Source of the DNA: Salvator merianae
Taxonomy: Eukaryota; Chordata; Lepidosauria; Squamata; Teiidae
Direction: 5' to 3'
Assembly (NCBI GenBank): GCA_003586115.2
Contig: QVOM02000115.1
Span: forward strand, 11,012,621 to 11,076,620
DNA length: 64,000 bases
A program made the translations under genes and the position numbers. The notes under the pieces are model-generated. The model saw only the letters and a list, made by a program, of their open reading frames with translations, was not told the DNA's origin and searched no databases. Shown in pieces: positions 10,646 through 23,492 of the stretch (position 1 is the first letter of the stretch; the number at the start of each line of letters is the position of its first letter).

Positions 10646-10974
10646 TATGGATGTGAAAATTTCAATTCATATTTGAACATTCATATGAAATTTCATTGTC
10701 ACAAATTTTTGCATCGAAATGAAAATTACTGTTTTTTGCATTTATAGTTTTTGATTGAAAACGAAAAAGCCTATTATTTTGCAAAAACGAAATTCACCAA
10801 ATTTTTGCATTTTTAGCATTTTTGCTATGTTTAAACAATGAAAACATTGCAAAAAATGCAAAAACAAATGCAAAAAATGCATTTTTCGACAACAAAATTT
10901 GCTGATGAAGCAAAAATACAGATTTTCATTTGAAAATGAATCAAAAATGAATTTTCTTTTCATGCACATCCCTG
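10646..10974. mobile_element. AT-rich hAT-like MITE (family B, copy 2) with 8-bp target duplication
   Basis: The ends are TATGGATGTGAAAATTTC and TTTTCATGCACATCCCTG. Flanking 8-mers tttgagaa (10638-10645) and tttgagag (10975-10982) match at 7 of 8 positions, as expected for a hAT insertion. The interior is rich in 'ttttgcat', 'gcaaaaa' and 'gaaaat' words. The minus-strand frame across it (10742-11056) is a shadow of this biased composition. Confidence 0.8.
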
Positions 10975-11009
10975 TTTGAGAGCATTGGCAGTTTACAACA
11001 CACACAGTA

Positions 11010-11290
11010 GAGAAGTACTCAACTGGTTCAGGTTTGAACTGGTTCAAATTAAACAAGGGTGTTTGAAGGGATCAGGTTTCAAACCAAGCATCCTGATTGT
11101 TCAAAAACAGAGTTTGAATTTGAACCAAGCAAAGGTGTTCCAATGAACCTAAGAAGCACACCCTGTTCAATTCAAGGTTCAAAGATATTCAAAGGTGTTT
11201 GAACAGAGCTGAACACTGTGCTTTTAGAAGAAAAAATCAAATTTGAACCAAACAAAGGAATGTTCAGTTTAGTTTAAACTGAACATAATG
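11010..11290. mobile_element. GGTTCAAA-rich element related to family C
   Basis: Starts 'tagagaagtactcaactgg' and repeats words such as GGTTCAAATT, TTTGAACC and AAACTGAAC. The same vocabulary occurs at 31018-31390, 52755-52898 and 53590-53735. No clear right end or target duplication was found. Confidence 0.45.
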
Positions 11291-12331
11291 GCAAATATTT
11301 CAGGGCACAAAGCACAAGAAACAGCATAGAAGAAGTTTTCCCAATCTCTTTCTCGCCCTCCTCCCCAGTGTTTAATACAGTGTGTGTGTGGGGGGGTGCT
11401 TTATAACTAGGGGTATCTTACCATATCAATCAGATAACAACAACAAAAAATCTTAAATTTCATAAATTGTAATTTTAGGTCAGGTATACCAAGAAAAAAA
11501 AAAGTGTAGTGCACCTAAAAATAGCTATACTTCTATATAAAGTGCTATTAGATCACACAAAATGCAGATTTTGCTTGTCTATTTTTCTGAAGTCAGCTCC
11601 ATGCTTCATTTCAAAATTGTTCATGAAGAATTATCTGTTGAAATCTTTTATCAAATGTAATTTTTAAAGTTAAATCTAGAGCTTTTTATTTTTGTTATTT
11701 ATTTTTGTGTTCCCTTCATTTTGCAGGTTGGCCACACACACTCCTAAAATACTTTCAGACAGTGAAAGAGAAAGTGAACATTCTTGATTTGTCACTGATA
11801 ACATATTAGTACTGTAGGACAGCAGTGCATTTCACAGTCTGACTTTTGCCTGTCCAAACTGATATCTGTTCCATAGTGCATCTGGCAGGTGAAAATAATG
11901 GTTTCACTTTTTCTTCTGCCACACACAAACACACTCCTGATCTTTGATTCCAAATTAAACAAAACACACACTTAAAAAGTCTTTTTTGTGGATTTTTTTT
12001 TTTCAATGCACAAAATGAATATTGGTAATGCATTGCAGTGGTAACATATAACACCATATGCTGCACACAGCTCACAAAAGAAGCTTACAAAAGAATAAGC
12101 TCCATTTCATATACAAATAAAGTAACTTGGAAGGACAATTTAGAAAATTTTGTGCCACCAAGATGTTTGGCCTTGCTTTCTGTTAAAGAATGACTGTTGC
12201 TTTTTGACTTAAGAACCTTCCATCATGCTCAACAAGAAATACAGATGTTTAGCCATTCAGACAAAAATAAAAATACTGCAAGTCTTTGCAGTTCTTCACC
12301 TACAATAACTCACAAAGGATGTTTTCAGAGG
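11291..12331. other. Unassigned AT-rich sequence
   Basis: Contains a GT/G-run near 11380-11396 and A/T homopolymers. No gene or element is recognised. Confidence 0.4.
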
Positions 12332-12682
12332 TAGACAATTTACCATACATGTTTGAAAATTTGATTGAAATGTTCATGTTTGACGCTGTTCACATTGAAC
12401 TGAATATGTTCACTTATCTAGAAATTCAATTGAATTGAAACCATCCCCTGCTTGTGAACATGAATGATTTGATCAAACAGTTTGTGTTCACTTTATTGGG
12501 TTTCTTTTTTCCTTGAAAAGTACTTTATTTCAATTGAAAACATGGTATTTTTGTTTTTTAAACAAGCTTGAAATCAAACACAAGCAGCTGTTTGTTTAAT
12601 TAAATGTTCACCACCAAGCTGAACAAATGGAAGTCCAATTTGATTTCAAACCAAACATGATTTTCATTTGGGAACATCTCTA
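12332..12682. mobile_element. AT-rich hAT-like MITE (family C, copy 1)
   Basis: Very similar in order to the target-duplication-proven copy at 32735-33064: 'caattgaattgaaacc', 'cttgaaaa.tactttatttc', 'tgtttgtttaattaaa', 'aaccaaacatgattttc', ending GGAACATCTCTA. The left end is degraded ('tagacaatttaccatacatg') and no target duplication remains. Confidence 0.6.
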
Positions 12683-13152
12683 GTATTTTTGTGGCTATTC
12701 ATATCAGTACATGAATTCTCCTTAACTGCTAGCATTCTTAAGTCATTCTATACACATACAGATTTGATCCATTTAAAGCCCTGAAGGGCAAGATGTGTTC
12801 CAGAAATACTACCACCAGCAGTAGATATTAACACTCATTAGCAAGAATTAATATTAGAACCTTTCTGCAAACTTTACATACTTATGCACTCATAATCTTA
12901 TTAGAGACAACAGAAAGCAAAGGAGGAGCCCTTTCAGACAAATTATGATGCAAAAAGTACCCTCTTCTAACTCTTGGGATCTAGCTGTAATTTCGTGCGA
13001 TGTTAAATATGATCATAGTGCAAGTGAAACATTTTCAGCAAGCTGTTATCTTTGGGGTTTAGACCTGCTCTTTAAAAATTAGCCAAACAATTACAAACAA
13101 AAAGTTTAGAAAGAAGGAAATGGGAATTATTAAAACATAGACTATAATATGC
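12683..13152. other. Unassigned sequence
   Basis: Nothing recognised; the last 8 bases (taatatgc) form the target duplication of the next element. Confidence 0.4.
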
Positions 13153-13625
13153 TAGGGATGTGCACGAAGCTTCGTAACGTTCAAATTCCATGCGAAAAAG
13201 GAGTTTTCTCCATCTTCACATGAAATGCGAAAACAAAAATGAAATGCGAAAACAGGGAATGCAAATGGCGAAGGTCCTGGTGACTTTCGCTGTACTTCGA
13301 GACCTTCGCCATTTGCCAAAAGCTCCCTCTTTTTGGCCGCTAGAAGCTCCGTGGCATCGGAGCCTTGAAGCTTCACAGCCTTAAAGAGGCTGCAGAGAGA
13401 GCGATTGGAAATGGAGAAAAATCAATGTGAAGGGAAGACCATCGCCGATCACTAAAGTTAAGTGCTGCCTCTGTGATAGGCAGTGCCCCCGGTCACTGCG
13501 AAGATTTTTGCATTGAAAACGAAAGGCTTCCTTTTCACGCCTCTAGTTTTTGCGCAAAAACAAAGCTCTGTTGCTTCGCAGCGCTGCGAAGCAAAAAGGG
13601 GAAAGTGCTTTCATGCACATCCCTA
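13153..13625. mobile_element. TTCG-rich hAT-like element (copy A2) with exact 8-bp target duplication
   Basis: The left end TAGGGATGTGCACGAAGC and right end CATGCACATCCCTA are flanked by identical 8-mers taatatgc (13145-13152 and 13626-13633). The right half matches copy A1 (palindrome TTCGCAGCGCTGCGAAGC, 'ttttgcgcaaaaac'). Beyond the first ~16 bases the left arm does not match the right arm, so the element is a mosaic. The right part (13401-13679, including its flank) is repeated at 13814-14092. Frames at 13152-13384 are by-products of the repeat. Confidence 0.85.
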
Positions 13626-14092
13626 TAATATGCATCTAATGAACTAACAAAGCAGTGAGTCAATCTTTACAGCATAGTGTCACAGAGACAGCACTTTCGC
13701 AATCGGCGGAGGTCTTCCCTTCACATTGATTTTTCTCCGTTTCCGATTGCTCTCTCATTCCCCCTATTCTGTCACTCGCACGCGCACACAGAAAGAATAG
13801 GGGGAATGAGAGAGCGATTGGAAATGGAAAAAAATCAATGTGAAGGGAAGACCTTTGCCGATCGCGAAAGTTAAGTGCTGCCTCTGTGATAGGCAGTGCC
13901 CCCGGTCACTGCGAAGATTTTTGCATTGAAAACGAAAGGCTTCCTTTTCACGCCTCCAGTTTTTGCGCAAAAACAAAGCTCTGTTGCTTCGCAGCGCTGC
14001 GAAGCGAAAAGGGGAAAGTGCTTTCATGCACATCCCTATAATATGCATCTAATGAACTAACAAAGCAGTGAGTCAATCTTTACAGCATAGTG
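13626..14092. mobile_element. Rearranged duplicate of the TTCG-rich element (copy A3) with inverted core
   Basis: Bases 13814-14092 repeat 13401-13679 at a constant offset of 413 bp. The repeat covers the element end and 54 bp of non-element flank ('ataatatgcatctaatgaac' onward), including the target-site 8-mer. Bases 13682-13777 are the inverted complement of about 13797-13880, forming a hairpin-like core around 'gcacgcgcacacagaaag'. Differences between the two copies are few (for example 'atcgccgatcactaaag' and 'tttgccgatcgcgaaag'). Confidence 0.75.
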
Positions 14093-15887
14093 CTGTGCAA
14101 TGATCTAAAGTAGGTCATATTCCTGGTTTATTAACCATGATGCCACATCTACTTATGTGAAAGTTCAGTAGAGCACATGGAGTTGCAAGACAATACGAAA
14201 TACCTTATACTTGGAAAGCTTTGCTACAACCTTCGATATTTGTCCTTAAGTTTTTTGACTGAATGATTGGCTGGGTAGCTGACCTTTCTGCAAAAGAGTT
14301 TTGCTTTCCATATTCCAAGTGTTTGTTATAAAACTATTCTGTCTTCATTTGACCCTTAAACTATGAATATTTAATTCTAAATTAAACCACTTCAAACTAT
14401 GGAAGTATTTGGACTCCTTCATGCAGAGTCACAACTCCAACTAACTTTAGTAGTAGTTGCATGTGTGTGATTAAGGTTTTCATAATTATGAGAAGCCTTG
14501 AGGTCAGCTACTCCAAGTTGCAGCAGGCAGATAATCTCTCTCTAATTCTACAATTATAAGATCTGTATGGTGAGCATGACATAGATTCATAGTAGTAATA
14601 GCAGTAACTGTTAAAGGTCTCTGAGATAGCCCAGTCATCTGTTTCATTTCGTTTTATTTTTGTAGCATTATATATTATTAAACTAGGACATTGTACAGCA
14701 AATACAAAAATCAGATGGAATTACCAAAGAAGTATGCAGCTGATGTTAGACGCTTTCTAATTTATATTGCATTTCTGTGGGGAAAATTACATGTATGTCT
14801 TGAACATATGGATGCTTATTCAGAGTGCAATTCTATATCACTCATTCAGATGAAAGCCACATTGAGATCAGACTTCCTTAAAAATAAGTGTATACAAGTG
14901 TGCCTTTTACATCCAGTTTTTCTTTATTTTTATTATTGTTATAACCCGCCCTGAGACCTGAGACCAGGTATAGATAAAAATGCAAATGCAAGACTGTATT
15001 CTAAATATGCCCACAGTCACAAGTTCTCACTTTGTACTGGTTTATACTTCAAATGAGTTTCAAAATGAACCTCAACTCTCATCACCCAATAATTGAAGTT
15101 TGTTATTCTTTATCTTCAACATCTTCTACTTAAGTTCAAATTCATAGCTCTTAATTAAATAGTCTGAAATGTGAAAATCTGGCATCTCATTTTACCTTTT
15201 AAAATGGTTTGGGCTTCAGTGGAGCATTAGAAGTGAGCAAAAAGGATTATCTGGAAGGGATGAATCCAGTAGGATGGCAGAGAGACTGGAGGCACAGAAG
15301 ATAGCAAGGCACAGACCGGATGCCTGATCTGTCCTGGGGAAGGGAAAGTGTAATGGTCCATGATTCCCACTTCCCAAGTGAAGTAGCTGTTTTCTGGGTG
15401 GTTGACTACATAGATCAGGCTAGCTAGGCTAGATAGCTATGAATCACATATACTGTTATATGCTCCAAGCATTTTCTTTTTGAAGTAGCTATTGCTTAAT
15501 AGAAAAAAAGGGGGTGATAGCCCAAATTCAAAATGGCATATTGTTTTACTGTGCCAAAAATGAACTTCTAGGTGCCTTCCATAGAGATCTATGGTATGGG
15601 TACCCATGCAGCCTAACAGTTCATAGTCCTAGGGGCTTGACAGATGTGTATACACTTCCTGCTGTACACATGTATAGAGTAATATCAGTAACAATGCTAT
15701 TTTAAAGTGAAAATACTTTATATCGTTTATGCATCCTCACATTTCTGTCAGTAAGTGCTATTTGTAGTCAGAGTTGTTCCTGAGTAAACCTGAATTGCAC
15801 AATAAATATTTATATTATTTGAAAGATCATTAAAAAAACTTTAAAAGTTGATCGAACAAAAATGAGGCTCCTGCTATGAAATACAGG
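14093..15887. other. Unassigned sequence with a LINE 3-prime tail remnant
   Basis: At 14935-14980, 'taacccgccctgagacctga' followed by 'ggtatagataaaaatgcaaa' fits the 3-prime tail common to reptile L2-like LINEs and the SINEs that borrow it (compare 33570-33610). The rest is AT-rich with no recognised content. Confidence 0.4.
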
Positions 15888-16040
15888 CCCTTTCTCCACT
15901 GGGCTTTATTCCAGATTATATCTTGGAATAGGAGCCTGCTGTTTGCATGCTGTGCAGACTACAGTAGGCCCCAGGCACTGGCATGTGGACAGCAGGTCTC
16001 TATTCTGGGATATAATCCAGAACAGGACCCAATACAGTAA
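15888..16040. mobile_element. Palindromic MITE (family P1, copy 2)
   Basis: Shares with 2942-3125 the order GGCCCTTTCT.CACT, 'attccagattatatct', 'tgcatgctgtgcagactac', 'gtaggcccc.ggca', 'tattctgggatataatcc'. The right terminus is eroded ('gacccaatacag'). Confidence 0.7.
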
Positions 16041-19000
16041 TGTTCACTAAATGCTGCCCTATATATTTAAATTCCAAGAGTATTTACAAATAATCTAGGA
16101 AACATGGTGTTCAAAGAGATTGTTCTTTTTTATTGAACTGTATTTCTCTCAAAAGAGTCTAATGAATACTTGTTCTTCAAGAAAAAAAATAGCTTTGTAA
16201 ATCCTGTTTAAAACTGACAAAATATTCTGAACCTCTCAAAATATTTTCACTTGGGGAGAAATGTCATTTTTATGTGATAGGTATCGTCAGCTCCCTGATT
16301 CAAAGAGCTAATAAGAAACATTTGTGATTTCCAACTTTGTTGCTGCATGAATTGAACAATTTATCCATTCAATTAAAAATATTATACAAGGTTTCGTTTT
16401 TTTACAAATCTTCTATAGCACATTAGCTGTATCATGTTTAAGATTCATACAGGACAGCAAGATCATGGAGATAATGAAGTCTATTACTGTTCATCTTCTT
16501 TCTCTTCTTTCGCTCAAATAAAATAGACAAACTGGTTCTTTCCACCAAAGTGAAAGTTAACACAAGGGAAGTCTACAAATTAACATAATATGTCCTTTGC
16601 CTTTGCTGTTCTGGATGAGACTAATCCTGAATCAATTAAAATAGATAAATCTGTAATAAAGTATAACTCTAAACGTGAATTTCATCACTGACTCCCTGGG
16701 GAGTTGAAGGAAGATACCTGAGGCCAAATTTACCTAATTGTTCCACAATAAATCCTTGTGTTTAATCACACACTGCTTCAAAGGAACTCCCAATAGTTTT
16801 AATTAATTAGCTTCTTGCTAGATTCTTTCATGAAACTGAAAATGGTTCACATTTCTTATCTTAGCTGGCAAGCCATCAATTTTTACACTCCAGGATATCT
16901 TCAGAAAAGAACTGTATTTGTCAGTTTAGGTGCTTTCATTCAGGGAAAATGATTCTGGAATTAATTACTCCTATACAGACAACGTGTAAGATGCGGCTTG
17001 ACATTAATAATTTTGCAATGCCACAAAAAGAAAACATATTGTTAATTCTTATGCTAATGAATGGAAAGGCTTGCCTGGCTGACAAGGGATGGGTGGGGCC
17101 ACAACTGACTTATGAGCTTTGATGGATTGAAATCCTGGCTTATTTAGTAGCATAGCCATTCCTTCATACTTTGTGCTGCTGCCTCCTCCCTTTGGTCCAC
17201 CTCTACCTGCTGGTCCATGCTGCTGGCTGGCTGCTTAGACCTGCATCATTGTCTGTCTGCTTTGACCCATGCTGCTGTTGTCTATTATGCTGTTCTGAAA
17301 CACCACTCCTGGGCACTTGGCTTCAGGTCCCAGAATAATAGGCTGCCTAGGTGTGCAGTGCCATTTTTCTTCTGAAAAGGCCTTGAACAAAATAGAACTT
17401 GCTGAATGCATGATCAGCATTCAAGTCTTCCTAGAACAGGAAGCCTCCAAATAGGAAGCCTGCTCATGGGCATCAGCAGCAGTGTGCATTGGCAAGTAGG
17501 TGCAGACTGACATGGGCAGGGGGCTATACATGATAGTCAAGAAGGGAACGGGGAAGTTTGGCTCAAAAGTTAGCAGAAATAATAACCCTTCTTTGGGGTA
17601 ATATTTTTTTTAAAAAAAAAAAAAAATCACACATTTTGACATGAGAGACTAAAAACAAGCTGTTGTTTTGTACTCTTCCAGAAGTTAGATCCTCTGAAGA
17701 TGGACGTCATAACTATGTCTGAATTTTTTTTAGGTTCTCAAAGGAACTATAGAACACAGTACAACAGCCCCCCAAAACCTACTACAAATGAGACTGAAAC
17801 TGGCCAGGAAAGCCTACATTCTACTAAATACACAGTCTGCTTCTACTGTCTTCCAAGGCCACAGGAGTTACAGCTGAGTAGAGGGAATTGTCATCCATGC
17901 GTCTCAAACTCTCTTAGGGGTGCCAAATTCAGTGTCAGAACTCAAAACTAACCAGAGCACAGCAGTGTCACAACCCAAAAGCACCAGCGCTGCCATGAGA
18001 TTTAAACCCTCCTAATCTGAAAAGAAAAATGTAGGGAAGAATATAATTTGTGAATGTGAGAGTCACAGATCCAAAAACTCTTTACAATTGTGCCAGCACA
18101 GGTACACAAAACTCACAGATATTTAAACCATAAATAACAAGAAATGTCTGTACTTTTTAAATTATTTTCTTTATGTTTGGTAAGGAAGAACAGCCTAGAC
18201 TCTTATCACTTCTTGTTTTTTAGCAGATGACTTTTTATCCACTGCTATAAAATGTTCCTTCCCTCGGTTTAGTTCCTTATGAATACTTAAAGATTAGGAC
18301 AATTTTATTCAAGTGTATTTTGAATCCTTTTAATTTTGGTGCTGGAATAGTCAGAATAATTTTTAGGATTCTATTTTACTACTCAGATTAGCCATTTTGC
18401 CATTCAGATCTTCCCAGATATCTGATTTTTATTTATGTATCTCCTCTTCATTTTAAGATCTGGCATCTTTCCAAAACATGGCTGTGAATTTCATCAAAAG
18501 AGAGTAGGCTTTGACGCTGAATTCAAGTCAACAAACCTTGTGCATTTATTTTGCTTATTTTGCTTTAAAATGATTCTATGCGGTTTGCAAGTTAAATAAT
18601 AATAGAAATAACAATATATTTTGTGAGATCATTTTTCTTTTTCCTAGCTGGAATATGTTTGTGATATTGTCCTCCTGTTGAAGAAAATGACCATTGGTTA
18701 TTTTGTCACCTACACATAGGAGGAATAGAAGCAAAAGAAAGGCAGAAGTGGATTTTCAGGATACCGGTTCTACCCAATGCCTCTGGTTGTAGTAGCAGAA
18801 ACTTGTGGATGCTGTTAGAATTGAATTTTATAAAAGCACTAAACAGAAATTTAAAGCAAATTTTTTTTAATGAAAAGTCAGCAGTCTTTTTAAACTTCTT
18901 AAAGCTTTTATTTTTTGCTTTATAGTTCTGTTGATGTAACCTATCTTGAGACGTCAGGCTATACATAAGTTGTGAATGTAAATAATGAAGGGGGGCACAA

Positions 19001-21902
19001 TTTCTAATATTTTACATACTACTCTAGATAGTGTTATCTCTCTACACAGGGTTTGGAGTTTGCTAAGTGGATCAGGAAATTACAGAATGATTTTTTTTTC
19101 ATCTGTCTTTATTGAAAAATAATTTGAATTTGAGCTCTGAGTGAGAGCTTATTGTGAGCTTATCTCCATAATCTGCTGGAGTCTGTGACCAGGGTGTGTT
19201 GTGCTCATGTCCTGGCCATGGTTGTCCATGTATAACTGCTTGGCCACTGTGAGAACAAGGTGCTTGAATTGATGGGACTGGTCCAATCTAATTTTCTATG
19301 TTGAAATCATGGTTTTATATGATGTTATGAGTTGATTTACCTAAAACCTCAGCCATTACTTCCCATAAATCTGTATGATTATACAAGAGAGAAAATGGAC
19401 TTCACACCATTACATAACATTTTGGATGGGGGAAAAAAATAACAAAATATTTTTAATTGTGCATCTAGAGCTTACAAAAAACAATGGCAAACTAAATGAT
19501 ATCCATGCCAAGTTAAAAAAGCAGTAGTATTTATTATATAAATTGAATCTGTACCTTTAAGAATAACCCCTTTATTTACTTATTTATTTAATTTGTGGAG
19601 GACAGAAATATATTAGATGGCTCCTCTAGTCATTATGGTTAACAACTAATTACAGCCCCTGGTCAGTCCCTCTTTTATGATACAGAATTTGTTCTTGTTC
19701 TTGCATATCAACACCTTCCCTTAACACACCAGAAAAAAATATGAAGGTGAAGACCCTGAATTAACTTTTGTTACCATTAGAGCTAGTTCTTTTGCAATGG
19801 TTTATTCATAGGCTTTTAAGCATTATAAAAGTAAGTCTACAAATGAGGAAAAGTTACCACATTGTCTCACTTATCTATGATAAAATCTATGAGATGCAAT
19901 GATTAGGGTTTTGATTAATTCAAATCCTCATCCAAAGTATAGGAATGAATAAAGTAGCTTCAAATAATGTTTTTAGTTCCAAGGATTAATTAACTACTAG
20001 TATGACAGTGACTACTATTATAACTGCCTTCAATGCACAATCCACTTCACTGATTTCTTTAAAAAAAAAAAAAAATGGGTCAGAACTCCAGTTATTATAT
20101 TTGACAGTTAACATCATCATCATAACTGCCACAGAGGCCAGCTTCTTCAGAAGAGTGTTTGGTAGAAGGAAGCTAGACTCTGTGTTCATGGATATGACAT
20201 TTATTTATTTATTATTCATAATATTTATATATCACTTCCCATTAAAATATAATCCCGGAGTAACTTATGAAACATGGAGAATAAAAACAACTAATATTAT
20301 TAGAGTTGTATTACAGTCAAGGATGGGGAAAACAAACATAAAACCTGGGTAAAAAGATAAATTCTTATTTGGCACCTAAAAAAACAGAAGTGTAGGTGTT
20401 CCATGAAAATTCACAAAGATACAGCAATATGAAAGAAGAAGCAGAATAACATCTACTGCTATTATTAATAAGGCAGGACGGTGAAAGAATATACAGAAAC
20501 AGGCAAACACTGGATGCTTTTGCAATATTGATGATTTGATATCTTCTAAGCCTAAAGAGGGGTTTGTTTGTTTTTCTTAGAAAAAGAATACTTTTAAAAG
20601 GCAGCACAGAATATAATAGAGAATGAAACTGGAGGACACAATCAATATAATTATTTTGATATAATTTAACTTAATGGATTTAGTAACTATTCAATGAACA
20701 GCAATAGGTGAGGACCAGAGCAGAACATATATTTTCACTCCAATACAATACAGAATTTGTGGAGATATTATCTTCTGAATTTATGTGTGCAGGCTGGTGG
20801 GAAGAGAATTGTAGCATAAGTACTGATACATTTGTCATTGGAGGAAAGAGATAACTATAGTAACATAGTGACAAAGTGATTAAATAAATTATTGGAAAAT
20901 TATTGGTCACATAAAACCAAGAACTCTTTGTGAACATGTGTGCTTCCCCATCATAGGCCGGATGCTGCAAATAACAACATCCATCCAAATGCTTTAAATT
21001 TCATTAAATTGAGGATTCAGACAGAATCTTATGGCATTCAGGGATACATTCCATATACTGTAGAAAATGAACATCATGACAGGCTGCAAATTGTATTGAC
21101 AAATCTTAATTCAAAATATCATACAACTTCTAAAGCTCCCTAATTGCTTATTGTGAAAATGCAGCAGCCTTTGAAAATCGGGCAAAATATTGTTTAGTTC
21201 TAACTAGAATTTAAACTATTGGAATGACCCTGGATGAAGCATACAAATCCCAATTAATAACTGCTAAGTGGAAATGTGTAAATTTAGATACAAGACATTA
21301 AACAAATGTCACTTTTATCATCAGCTTAACTGAAACATGACAACAAACTATGACTAAAAAGAATTAAGTGTGCTGTGACTTCTTGACTTTGCAAGCTACT
21401 CTAAAATTTTCAAGAACATACTGTAAGTCATGTTTAAATAAAAAAATATGTTCTGATTGACCAGCAAACTAGAGATATTGCAGTAGGGGCTATATTTGCA
21501 ATTTATAGTCTATATGGTTTAGCAAAATTATTTGCCATGCCATCATGGTTGGTGTCTGGAGCAACTTAACAAGTTTCCAGGCAAGGGCTGACATTCTTGC
21601 AAGGGGCATACTGCCAGTATTTGAAGATTGTTATCTTCCTTTTAGTTCTATCTTGCTGTTGCTTCCTAATCAGAGATGAAAATAATGTTAAGAACAACAT
21701 GAACAGACAAAACAGTAAATATAGTTTTCCCCTCAAGATGGATCTACAAACAGGGCATAGAGGGAGAACAAATATGAATGGAAAATAGTGCTTTGGAAAG
21801 AAAAGTTAATCTGCAGACATGATAGCCTAATAATGAGCATGGCTGCCTCCAATTGCATCTTGCTGTCCCTGCCAGATAGCAGGACAAAATCATGGTGCAA
21901 GG
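16041..21902. other. Long unassigned AT-rich stretch with minor LINE tails
   Basis: No gene is seen. Possible LINE/SINE 3-prime tails occur at 18930-18990 (plus orientation, 'taacctatcttgagacgtca'), 19568-19620 and 20196-20310 (minus orientation, 'tatttatatatcacttccca'). There is a T/A homopolymer pair at 17606-17627. The block 16480-17060 is free of visible repeats and rich in TAATTA words, so it is a candidate for conserved non-coding DNA, though this cannot be judged from one sequence. Confidence 0.4.
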
Positions 21903-22110
21903 ACATAAGAACATAAGAGAAACCTTGCTGGATCAGGCCACGGCCCATCTAGTCCAGCATTCTGTTTCACACAGTGGCCCACCAATTGCTTCTGGGCATT
22001 CTCAAGCAGAATAAAAGGCAAAACCTTCACCTGCACTTGACTCTCCACAAATGATTTTACAGACATGCTGACTGTCTTTCCAACCTGGAGGCGGTACCTA
22101 GGCATTCATT

Positions 22111-22745
22111 CTAGTAGTCACTGATACACTTGACCTCCATGAATCTGTCCAGTCCTTTCTTAAAGCCATCCAGGCTGATGTCTGTCACCACCTCTTCTGG
22201 TAATAAATTCCATAGACTGATGACCCTCTGGGTGAAAAAATGCTTCCCCTTGTTGGTCCTAACTCTCCTATCCATCAGCTTCAGAGAGTGCCCCCTAGTC
22301 CTAGTGTTGTGTGATAGAAAAAAAAACTTCTCTCTGTCCACCTTATCCATACCGTGCATGATTTTATATACTTCAATCAGGTCTCCTCTTAAACGCCGCT
22401 TTTCAAGGCTGAAGAGGCCAATGCGTTGCAACCTGATTTTGTAAGGAAGTTGTTCCAGCCCCTTGATCATTCTGGTTGCCCTTTTCTGCACCTTCTCCAG
22501 TTCCACAATATCCTTTCTGAGGTGAGGTGACCAGAACTGTACACAATATTTCAAGTGTGGTCTCACCATAGATTTATAAAGAGGCACAATGACACTTGCT
22601 GACTTGTTTTCTATTCCCTTCCTAATTACCCTTGGCATTGAATTTGCTTTTTTCACTGCCACTGCACACTGGTTTGACATTTTCATTGAGCTATCTACCA
22701 GAACTCTGAGATCCTTTTCCTGGTCTGTCACAGAAAGCTTGGTAT
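22111..22745 (-). pseudogene. CR1 reverse transcriptase, C-terminal part
   Basis: The frame reads through 'KDLRVLVDSSMKMSNQC', 'YKSMVRPHLKYCVQFWSPH', 'LEKVQKRATRMIKG' and 'RRLRGDLIEVYKIMHG', ending 'WNLLPEEVV' and 'FKKGLDRFM'. These are the characteristic thumb and C-terminal motifs of CR1 reverse transcriptase. The open frame continues to 23091, but the residues beyond 22745 are translated from the inserted MITE and are not part of CR1. The upstream reverse transcriptase resumes at 23493. Confidence 0.92.
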
Positions 22746-23492
22746 TAGGGATGTGCTTCGCGCACATTTCATCTTTTCGCTTCACAGCAAAGCAAAGCCG
22801 GCAAAGTGAGTTTTCGCACGAAAAACTCATGATGAAAGTTGCTGGCTTCGCTTTCACTATGAAGGCTTTCGCACATGGATTCATTGCCAGCCACTGGCCA
22901 GCCCACCGGCTCTGCACCCATCCACCCTTAAAGATATGGTGGCAGTTCATATCTTTAAGGGTGAATGGGCACAGAGGAGGCAGGCTGGGCAATTGCTGCC
23001 AATGAAGCCATGTGCCACCCCTACACCCCGCACCCCCCCACACACACAAATAAAATAAAAAAGAAAAGCCCCTACACACACAGCCCAACACACAAATAAA
23101 ATAAAAAAAGAAAAGTAAAAAAATTAAAAACCTTACCTTTCGTAGAACCGCGCACGTCCTTTTCGAGCCCTCCAGCTCATCCGACCTCCCCCTCCCATCA
23201 GAGAAACCTCTATTGGATGCCTGTTTCCCTGGCAGCAGGGAAGCGAGGCATCCAATAGGCTGGTGTAGCAGTCAGTCAAATATACTGACCAACTGCTGAC
23301 ATCAGCACAGAGAAAACTTTCAGTACGGCACCTTTGCCTTTAGGCTGTTGCAGAAACGAATGGCAGCGAAGGCAAAAGTATTTGCTCTTCGCGTTCGCGG
23401 TGCCATGGGGTTTTCGCTCTTCACAGGAAAACAGTGAAAACGCTGTTTTCGTGTGAAAGACGAAGGTGCCGAAAGTTTTCGGCACATCCCTA
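22746..23492. mobile_element. 747-bp hAT-like non-autonomous element (copy A4) inside CR1
   Basis: Ends TAGGGATGTGCTTCGCGC and TTTTCGGCACATCCCTA, flanked by cttggtat (22738-22745) and cttggcat (23493-23500), a 7/8 target duplication. Inside is a palindrome with arms of about 67 bp (22871-22938 and 22948-23015, centred on the 'aaagatatg/catatcttt' stem) and a second inverted repeat at about 23211-23261 ('cctattggatgcctg' type words). The terminus is that of the family at 1713 and 13153, but the interior differs. No transposase is encoded. Confidence 0.9.

Noticed and set aside
22746..23091. Minus-strand open frame of 326 codons taken as one protein
   Set aside because: Only the part below base 22746 is CR1 reverse transcriptase; the N-terminal ~115 codons are read from the inserted MITE.
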